Below are positions 56,387-64,000 of a stretch of 64,000 bases of DNA, piece after piece (position 1 is the first letter of the stretch; every line of letters starts with the position of its first letter). The notes under the pieces were generated by a model, which saw only the letters and a list, made by a program, of their open reading frames with translations, was not told the DNA's origin and searched no databases. The DNA lies in contig JAXBDG010000015.1 of NCBI GenBank assembly GCA_036320915.1, positions 372,001 through 436,000 of the forward strand, read 5' to 3'. The translations under genes and the position numbers were made by a program. This DNA is from Linnemannia elongata. Taxonomy: Eukaryota; Mortierellomycota; Mortierellomycetes; Mortierellales; Mortierellaceae.

Positions 56387-57341
56387 ATGAGCTCACAGGA
56401 ACAAGGACCAGGAGTTTCAGGAAAAGGATCAGATCATCCAAAACCAGCAGCATCCAATCCACCAAGTGCGCAATTCACCAATGGACTGCTCATGGCATCA
56501 GGGACTGCCTTCCTGACGGGTATCTTTGGTTCGCTTTGGTACCAGGGCCGACAGGAGAAACGGAAAGGCATCAGTACGTGACTAAGCAAAAAGCAATTGA
56601 AGCATATCGGCTCATGCGGCGCTATTTTATTGTCTCGACGTAATACACTCTATTTTCTGGACGTCAAGCAAGGAATGGGATGAACGCTGCTCAATGGCTA
56701 ATACGCGGTTGAATTTGCTCTTTTTCGCACTTGAAAATAGATCGGGCGGCGGCAGGAACACCAGTAGGACCAAGTTTGCAATCATTGAACGACCTCAAGA
56801 TGGCGGAGTCGCTGTTGAAAGAAGGCAGGATGCTGGGCGTCAAGGCCTTTGCGATTGCGACGACCATGTGTATCTCGGGCGCAGTCCTTGTTGTTGGCGG
56901 CACTCGCTGGGCACTTGATGTGGAAACGGTAAGGAAGCTCATCAGCATTTTGTCAGGCGGCCATGTGGTACTGCCTTTTGTCGCTCATAAGCAACAGACT
57001 AGATCACTAAACACTGTGAGATGGTGCATGATTATGGTGTGATATAGATACCCGAGTTCTCGGCAAAGATGCGCGAGCTTTTCCCTAAACAAAAGTCCAA
57101 GTTTGTGGATGCCGTCGTTGGAGCGGACCGATCTGTCTTTGGCGAGCCAACCACAACAGCAGCATCATCATCATCAGGGACAGGAGAGTCAGATGAGAAG
57201 GACTTGGATCATGAAGAGGATGTGAATATCTTGGGAAGGATTGAGAGGGAATTGAGGCGGTTAGAGACTGAAGAACTGTCATCTTTGTCGCCTTTATCCT
57301 CATCAACATCTGCCCCACCAATAGACGAGCAAAGCAAATAA
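56387..57341 (+). CDS. TMEM242: TMEM242-like mitochondrial inner-membrane assembly factor
   Basis: Exons 56387-56573, 56741-56928 and 57048-57341 join in phase to 222 residues. Two membrane helices are clear: LLMASGTAFLTGIFGSLWY (about residues 34-52) and AFAIATTMCISGAVLVVGG (about 95-115), with a short loop between. The second is followed by the family-type segment WALDVETIPEFSAKMRELFP, comparable to the ALGVHSMNDFRSKMQSIFP region of animal TMEM242. In animals this protein helps assemble the c-ring of ATP synthase and touches complex I assembly factors. The C-terminus is an acidic, Ser-rich extension not found in the animal protein. The stop codon lies inside an AATAAA (57337-57342). The assignment rests on topology and one conserved segment. 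Confidence 0.7.
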
Positions 57342-57342
57342 A
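57337..57342 (+). terminator. Poly(A) signal overlapping the stop codon of TMEM242
   Basis: AATAAA formed by the last codon, the TAA stop and the next base. Confidence 0.35.
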
Positions 57343-57699
57343 GTGTGAATGATTTGATTCATTTCCGAGATCTCCCTTGAGCGATTTAGCCCAGTGTGCG
57401 GTGCGCACCAAGCCACATAACGAAAAAAAAAAAGATCTGTTGCGGGCGAGATTGTGTTCTCAATCCATTTTTATCAGTTCTTGTCCGAGGTTTATTACTG
57501 CTTCCTGCCAACTGCCCAACCGCTTCTTCTTCCCTTCTCTCCTCACAACTCAACTCTCTCTCAAAGCCAATACTCAGTCAACAAACAAAGTACTCATCAC
57601 TCGACAGGAAACTCATCAACTTAGTCTTCCCAGCATTCAGCCATCTGCACCAACTTTCTCCCTTCTTTCCCATTCTACATCAACAACAGACACAATAGC
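57342..57699. other. Intergenic: NAR1 promoter
   Basis: 358 bp; C/T-rich with ACAACTCAACTC-like leader sequence before the NAR1 ATG. No gene seen. Confidence 0.5.
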
Positions 57700-60021
57700 A
57701 TGGCATTCTCAGGAGCGTTGACCTTGTCTGACCTGAACGACTTTATTTCGCCATCCCAGGCATGCATCAAACCCGTCGAGGTCGCAAAGACCTCAGAGAC
57801 CCAGGTTTGTTTTTTTTTTTTTCTATTCAGAAACTTTAACACCAACCGTAGCTCATTCGTAAGCACAACCTGCGCAGTTTGCAGTATCCTTCTCTTCTTT
57901 TTCTTTTCCCGTTAAAAGCAACTATGTGACTAATCCAAAAAAAATGGTGTCATATTCCTTTTGTACGAACGAACCAACACTAGGGTGCGATCAAGGTCGA
58001 TAACAGTGGATCGTACTATGAAGTGTCACAGGACGGATCGGAAACAAAGCTGGAGACAGCCACTATCAGTTTGAACGACTGCCTCGCTTGCAGGTAAAGG
58101 CCAGCACATTACAAGAGATAAGCATTTGTTCGGAAAAAGAGGGATGTGTCAGGAAATCTCGGGCATTCGAGAGAAGAGAAAAAAGAAGGTTTGACTGATC
58201 TTTCTACCTTTTTTTTTTTTTTTATTCTTGAACGATTTTTTTAGTGGATGCATCACTTCAGCCGAGAGTGTCTTGGTCACACTGCAATCTCAAGAAGAAC
58301 TGTATAGTATCCTCAAGCAGAACAAGATCGCCATTGAGGTAGGTGACTATTACATCTACATCTCTTTGTAATATTAGAGATCTTACTCAAAAGATGGTCA
58401 AGAAATACGAATCAGTCATTACTAATTGGCAGCTACTCGTCTATTTCTTATACTACTAGACAAACGATCCAAGCACACATCGCACGGTGGTTGTCTCGAT
58501 CTCCCCTCAGACTCGTGCGTCATTTGCAGCAAAATACCAACAGACACCATTGCAGGTAGCCCGCAAGTTGACCTGGTTCTTCAAATCGCTCGGAGTGCAT
58601 TCGGTCTTTGATACATCCTTTTCTAGAGATTTGGCACTCTTGGAGACTGGACGTGAGTTTGTGGAGCGGTACAGAAAGGCGATTACCAAGGGCGTTCTCA
58701 AACCACCCAACATGAATGGTTCTGCGGCATCGTCTTCGGAGGCGACAGCGGCAGCAGCATCAGGCGATATGGAGGTCGATACACCAAAGCCTAGGAAGAG
58801 GATTATTCGGAGAGGAGCTGCTGCTACCAATGACGAGCCCGCAGTCGCAGTCGAGACTGAGAGCGCTATGCCCATGCTCGCTTCCGCATGTCCAGGTAAC
58901 GTCATGTTGCGATCTGAATGAGTGTCACAGCTTTGACATGATATCAATTAAAGGATATGGAACTAATGTTTGCTTTTTTCTTTGATGAACTTCATAGGCT
59001 GGATTTGCTATGCGGAAAAGACACACGGATACATGCTGCCATACATCAGTGAGACCAAGTCTCCTCAACAGATCATGGGCTCTATGGTCAAGAACCATTT
59101 TGGATCGCAGCTTGGCCTTAAGTAAGTTCCTTTACTGTCATAAACTCGCTTAATGCATTGGAAATCGTATACAAAGAACACCTTGCTAATATTTTACATT
59201 ATATTACATTCACAACGAATAGCCCGGATCAGATTTACCATGTGTGTGTGATGCCATGTTACGACAAGAAGCTGGAAGCATCGCGGTCAGACTTTTACTC
59301 GGACCTGTACAAGACCCGGGATGTCGATTGCGTTATTACATCAACAGAGGTCGAAAAGATGTTTGGAGAGCAAGGACAGACAGACATGTCTGTCTTTGGG
59401 GAATTGGATCTTGACCTGGGCTACAACTCTGTGATCAAGGATCCCAACACAGGAGCAGATCAGGTTCTTGTCGGAGCTAGCGGAAATGCCTCGGGTGGAT
59501 TCCTGGAGTATGTAATGCAGTATGCCGCACGGGAGATCTTTGGAATTGATGGGTTGGACGTTGATAAGGCTATAGGGGTTGAGGTCAAGACGGTCAGGAA
59601 TTCGGATTTCAGGGAGGTCACGTTGGAGGTTCCTGGAAGCGGTGAGGTATTGCTCAAGTTTGCGGCGGCTTACGGGTTTAGGAACATCCAGAACTTGGTC
59701 CGTAAGGTCAAGACAGGCAAGTCTCCCTACCACTTTGTTGAGGTCATGGCCTGCCCCTCTGGATGTATCAATGGAGGAGGTCAGCTCAAACCCCCTGGCG
59801 ACAACTTTGCGGCGGTCCCGCTGAAAGATTGGATTGCTCAGGTGGATGGGCAGTACCGCAACGGTGTCTTGGCACGGAAACCAGAAGAGAATCCTGTCCT
59901 TGAGCAATTGTATCGCGAGTGGCTTGGTGGTGTTGATACACCCAAGGCGAGAGAGCAGTTGCGGACGGGCTATCATGCTGTTGAACAGAATTTGGTCAAC
60001 CCTCTGGCTGTCAAGTGGTAG
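57700..60021 (+). CDS. NAR1: Cytosolic iron-sulfur assembly factor NAR1 (iron-only hydrogenase-like)
   Basis: Six exons (57700-57804, 57984-58093, 58245-58338, 58460-58895, 58998-59121, 59223-60021) join in phase to 555 residues. NAR1 links the early CIA scaffold to the targeting complex that gives Fe-S clusters to cytosolic and nuclear proteins. Cluster ligands are visible. N-terminal: the Cys of SQACIKPVE plus the CLACSGC group. C-terminal (H-cluster-like): [24 protein letters not shown] and [13 protein letters not shown]. The chain ends in W, the usual CIA targeting tryptophan (VKW). An insert of about 60 residues, Ala/Ser-rich with a basic PRKRIIRR patch, sits before SACPGW and is probably disordered. 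Length otherwise fits the family. Confidence 0.95.
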
Positions 60022-60066
60022 ACTTTATCGCCGCTGCCTCGACTTGTGATGCGATGGTGACTTGAA

Positions 60067-60072
60067 AATAAA
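60067..60072 (+). terminator. Poly(A) signal AATAAA, NAR1
   Basis: AATAAA 45 nt after the NAR1 stop, followed by further AATAAT repeats. Confidence 0.55.
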
Positions 60073-61040
60073 TAATAATAAAAAACAATCTAGAATACGT
60101 GTTCTTGGCGATGGGTGTGGGTAATGGTAGGGATGATTCAAACAAGTCGTCGATAATGACGGTAGATGGCAAAACCCTTTTTTCTATCCTGTACCCCTGG
60201 AGAAGTGTCACCATTTGTTGACATCTCTCTCTCCCTCCTTTCCCGTGTTGCCATTTTTTTTTCTTGAGTGTTGGGCTTTGATCGATGGCTGGAAATAGAA
60301 GTGGGTGGGTCATGCGCCTAACGTCGGACCTTTGTTGGTAGACATGGGCAGGACAGATGGTTTGGAACAACATGAACGAATGATTGACGAGCTGTGGAAG
60401 ATGGGAGTAGAAATATGGAGTGAAGAAAGACGGGAGAACAGAAAAACAGAAAGTCGAAGTCGACACCATTGGGGCGAGGTGCATCGGATGAACCACTTGA
60501 CGCTCCATCACAGCCGCCCCATCACAGCCGTTCCCTGTTATCAGAAGTGAGAGGGTTAAAAATAACGCATGAATCTTTTGTATTTTTTTACGTTTGTCCA
60601 AAGTAGCTGGGTGTGAAAAAAACTAACATGTTTACGTATTCTTCGTTCATGACACTGTTTTTTCGCTCTTTTGGAATTCATGCGAAAGGAAGAGGGGAGA
60701 GAGGATGTTCCCATTCCATTTTAGGCGTTTTGGGGGGCAGGCGGACAAAACAACGAAGAGGTCCGAGCAAACATAGAAACGAGAGATGGCCTTGTATGCT
60801 CCTGTGTTTGTTTATTTGTGGTTGCTATTGTCGTTGTTTTCCGCCTTTCTTGCTTGCCATGCTCGATGTGAGAGCGATATGGAATCCCCACAAGGCATTT
60901 GCCGTTTTCATTATTGATGATTGATGAGGGAGATGGGGCAAGGCAGGCACTGCACGAGTACAGAAGGAGGCTTTTGATGCCTGATCAAAGGATTTGTCAT
61001 GTTTCGGCCAGTACAGTACTCTATAGGCAATCAGTCTCAG

Positions 61041-61045
<5 letters not shown>

Positions 61046-61072
<27 letters not shown>
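61046..61072. repeat. T27 homopolymer
   Basis: Run of 27 T. Confidence 0.9.
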
Positions 61073-62712
61073 CTGCCCTTTTGGTGGGACCTGAGGGATT
61101 TCTTTTTTTCTTTGCAAAAAAAAGGACATCATCCACGTTTAGTGTTTGAGAATCCTCACAGGAGTCGTAACAAAAGTTAACAGAAAATATCTCCTTGTCT
61201 GGCTCTCTCTCTCCTCTTTATTGATTATTGTGAATGAAACTCCTTGAGGAGTTCATCCTTGTCAGGATCGAGGGATATCAAGAAAAATACGTTGTCGCTG
61301 TTGTTGTTGATGTTCTCTCCTGAAAAAAAAAAGGTCCACTTGTTGGCTCTCAGTATTTTTCTGTGTAATTGGGATAGGAAGGAGAGTGGACCCAAAAAAA
61401 AATAAAAAATAAAATGAGAGCACATTCTCGTTGTGCGTGTTTGCGCGCACGACGAAAGAAAGTAAAAGCACTCTTTTATCTAAAACAGACACCATTCCAC
61501 ACCTCACACAGCATTACTTTTGTTACGAGGATATGTGCCAGCCGATTAGAGAGCCTTGTAAAAATAAGCATTTCCCCCACACCAAAAGAGCCATAGCGTA
61601 CTGTACATACCTTCATACACATTGAGCCAACGGTCTTATTTCGCATTTAGAGACAAGTGGCCAAGTGATGAAGGATACGGATTAATCCCTACGGGTAAAT
61701 CATTCTGATATTTCTGAAGGCCAGTGAGTGTGAATGTGTGCGTGGTGCCTGAGCAAGAACGCATCACATTCTTGGCAGCTCATCTGGCAGGCATGTCGCA
61801 CCTGACTACTGTTCTTCTCTGCTCTCCTTCTTTCTCGTCTCCAGTTTCTTGTATTTCCATTTACCCAATGTACTGCACGTTTCTGAAAGTTGTTGCGCCT
61901 CCTGATAAGAACGGGGATCTGGGGCCAATTTATCCTGGAGTTGAGACCTTTGTGTTTATTCAGGTAACCCTTGTTTCGTTGTCTTCAACTCTCTTTCTGT
62001 GTCCGTCTCCATGTGGGGTACTTTGTCTTACTCCGGCGGATGGAGCTAGCTCCGTTCAAGTTGATTAACTTGGGACAAAACATACATCTGAGGAGGAATC
62101 GAAAGGGACATACGAGGGCCTGCAGAACTCGGTCCATAACAGGAGCGCAAAAGGGTGACCCATTTCAACTTGGCAAGTAGATGAATGAACAATGCTAACG
62201 AAGAAAAGACTATTGCTTACCTGTTGCCAGCACCGATTAGGGAATGGCACGTTTATCTAATGGACTATTGCAATCTGCTAATGATCTACCGTACACCGTA
62301 CACAAGTCGATTGTTGTCAGTATACCTGCTAGTTCTCTTGGGCGTGTATGACCACGATGATGATGATGAAGGTCAATACAACAACAATCTAATAATAAAC
62401 GACAAAGAAAAGCGTTGTTATTCAAAGACAATGCCTTTTGTTTTGTTATTCTAATAAACCGCCTTTTTCGTGTGCTTATGGCGTTCTCGATGTCTGTGTT
62501 CCTTTTTTTCCGTGTATTGTATTCCTATTTGTCTATTGTTACTCCCTCCTGAAGGGAGAGAGCGGAGAATGAGAGGGAGGCACAATGGCCAGCTAAAATA
62601 AACGCAAAAAAGGAGGGGGGTTCCTGTGTCGAACTGACGATGAGGAGGACCATTTTAGTCACTCTTCTACTCCTGTCTATCGGTCTGTCTGTTTGTTCGA
62701 TCCCGCGATCTC

Positions 62713-62719
62713 TATAAAA
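62713..62719 (+). promoter_or_regulatory. TATA box TATAAAA, secreted-protein gene
   Basis: TATAAAA 228 nt before the ATG at 62941. It is followed at once by a GC palindrome and a long C/T-rich leader. Confidence 0.65.
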
Positions 62720-62721
62720 CG

Positions 62722-62737
62722 GGGCGGGTCCCCGCCC
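62722..62737 (+). promoter_or_regulatory. GC-rich inverted repeat next to the TATA box
   Basis: GGGCGGG-TC-CCCGCCC, a perfect 7-bp inverted repeat 2 nt after the TATA element. Could be a dimeric zinc-finger/Sp1-like site; function unknown. Confidence 0.45.
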
Positions 62738-62940
62738 TTCTCCTTGCTTCTTGTTTTCTTTCCTTTCTTCTCTTATTTCTCTTCACTCTTTCTGTATACT
62801 TCCCTTACCCTTTGTACTTTTCTCCCTCTTCATTTCCTTCTCTTCATCCTCTGTTGATCTATTCCTCCACCTCCTGTTCCTCGGACCAATACCTCTATAC
62901 TCCACTACATTCTCTTCATCCTCACCTCCTCTCAACAACA

Positions 62941-64000
62941 ATGTTCATGAAGAAAGCCTTCCTCATCGCTGCACTTGCAGCCGCCCCCGCCGTTGTCTTG
63001 GCCTACGAACCAGTGACCTGCACAACAAAGAACAAGACTCAACCCATCATCACTTCCATCGACTCTGCCTCCCAATTCTGCACCTTCATGACCGGATACG
63101 GAGTCGCCCCCGTCGCCCCCAACGAGGGCTGTGGAGCCGTGTACTGTTACGGTCAACAAAAGAACGGTGGTCTCAAAATGCCCGATGGTTACATTCTCTC
63201 TACCAACTACCTCAAGAACGATACTGCTCAGTATGTCCAGGTGACTGGATGTATCGACTCTTCGGTGTGGGCCCAGGATCCCACGGACGACGGTGGACAG
63301 ATGGATTCGCACGGATGGCCTTATTCTTGTGCCGGGTACAAGAAGTTTGTGTCGCTGCTTGAGCCTGCGACGAATACCTTCTGTATCCGCTGCTGTATGA
63401 CGACCGATAACTCAGACTGCAACACCAGTAAGTTTCTCTTTCATTCTCCTGCTTTTTGCTTGTGCTTTTCGATCCCTATCCTCGCCTTTTCCTTTCCTAA
63501 AAGAGATGATGCAATGCACCCTGTCCAACCAGCCCAACCCTGTCCAATCAGCCCAACCCTGTCCAATCAGCCCAACCCTGTCCATCTGAACAATTTGTGA
63601 CAAAATAAATCCTCTCCTTCATGTCCAACCGCACACCAATCACCATCCCTCCCTCATCCCTTTCACCATCCGCCCAAACAAAACAATCGAAATTAATGCA
63701 ATATACCTCTCTCTCCGTGTTACAAAACGAATAGGCATCTCGACAAAGGGCTGCTGGAACGTCGTTCCTGGTGTCTACACGATGGCCGATGGATCCGCCT
63801 GCAAACCTCCCGCAGGTTCTCCACTCGCCCCCAACGCTACCGCCACCCCTACCGGTCCCATCATCACCACCGGAACCGCCACCGCCTCAATCCCCGGTGC
63901 CTCTGGCTCTTCCAGTGCTGGTGCCGGTGCCGGTGCTTCCGTCACCGCCTCCGCCGGAGCCAACCCTACCAACAAGAACGCTGCTGGCTCTCTTGAGGCT
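62941..64000 (+). CDS. Secreted cysteine-rich, probably GPI-anchored protein (5' part)
   Basis: Exon 1 is 62941-63427 and exon 2 runs from 63735 past the window end (phase 1 join, 307-nt intron). 251 codons are present. A signal peptide is clear (MFMKKAFLIAALAAAPAVVLA). The mature domain has many cysteines (FCTFMTGYG, NEGCGAVYCYG, TGCIDSS, FCIRCCMTTDNSDCN, KGCWNVVPGVY), so it is probably disulfide-rich, and it has N-linked sites (NKT, NDT). After CKPPAG comes a Thr/Ser/Gly/Ala-rich stalk, typical of wall-bound or GPI-anchored proteins, but the C-terminus is outside the window. The family is not recognised beyond 'extracellular fungal Cys-rich'. Confidence 0.82.
63518..63584. repeat. 19-bp tandem repeat in an intron
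   Basis: CAGCCCAACCCTGTCCAAT occurs in about 3.4 head-to-tail copies, with one diverged at each end. It lies inside the intron of the secreted-protein gene. Confidence 0.85.

Larger units (their letters stand above)
60022..62940. other. Gene-free 2.9 kb between NAR1 and the secreted-protein gene
   Basis: Contains the NAR1 3' flank, a T27 run (61046-61072), AT-rich sequence and the promoter of the next gene. A short frame near 61866-61965 looks faintly protein-like but I could not link it to a gene. Confidence 0.5.

Noticed and set aside
61866..61965. Short protein-like frame (KVVAPPDKNGDLGPIYPGVE) ending at a gtaacc donor
   Set aside because: No adjoining exon in phase and no family recognised; may be chance or a relic, too weak to annotate.

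Overview
The window looks like nuclear DNA of an early-diverging filamentous fungus, most likely Mortierellomycota (inference). Protein genes are split by short GT-AG introns with fungal branch sites, the flanks are rich in long A/T homopolymers and CT-rich promoters, and the gene set combines complex I assembly factors (absent from budding yeast) with a CYRI/FAM49 protein, which is typical of lineages with Rac-SCAR/WAVE signalling. I rebuilt 18 protein genes by joining exons so that phase and protein similarity are both kept. No rRNA, tRNA, CRISPR array or transposase was recognised.

Left part (1-23.6 kb, all + strand): the 3' end of RIC8 (G-alpha chaperone/GEF), a six-exon eIF4G, a gene-free 5.6 kb stretch, a CYRI homologue with a very large 2.75 kb intron, and two low-complexity proteins of unknown function (18825-20705; 21419-23571).

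Middle part (24-49 kb): on the minus strand a HAC1/XBP1-type bZIP factor, a small GPI-anchored Kre9/Knh1-like protein and a membrane-anchored MAPR (cytochrome b5-like) protein; on the plus strand NUF2, tail to tail with a 1588-residue repeat protein (-); then an F-box/LRR protein (-) and two tandem oligopeptide transporters (-) sharing intron position and a promoter block.

Right part (52-64 kb): NTA1 (-, seven exons, 10-nt first coding exon) diverges from NDUFAF2 (+), which is followed on the same strand by a TMEM242 homologue (also an assembly factor for complex I and ATP synthase), NAR1 (cytosolic Fe-S assembly) and the 5' part of a secreted cysteine-rich, probably GPI-anchored protein that runs off the window.

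The most striking observation is in HAC1. When its 192-nt spliceosomal intron is removed, the exon-exon junction forms a 9-bp perfect stem closing a 7-nt loop of the Ire1 consensus CNG/CNGN. A second such loop lies 59 nt downstream. Removing the 59 nt shifts the frame from a long open frame with a hydrophobic segment (like unspliced XBP1) into an acidic activation-domain frame. Both frames are open for about 500 nt. This predicts an Ire1 substrate that exists only after nuclear splicing.
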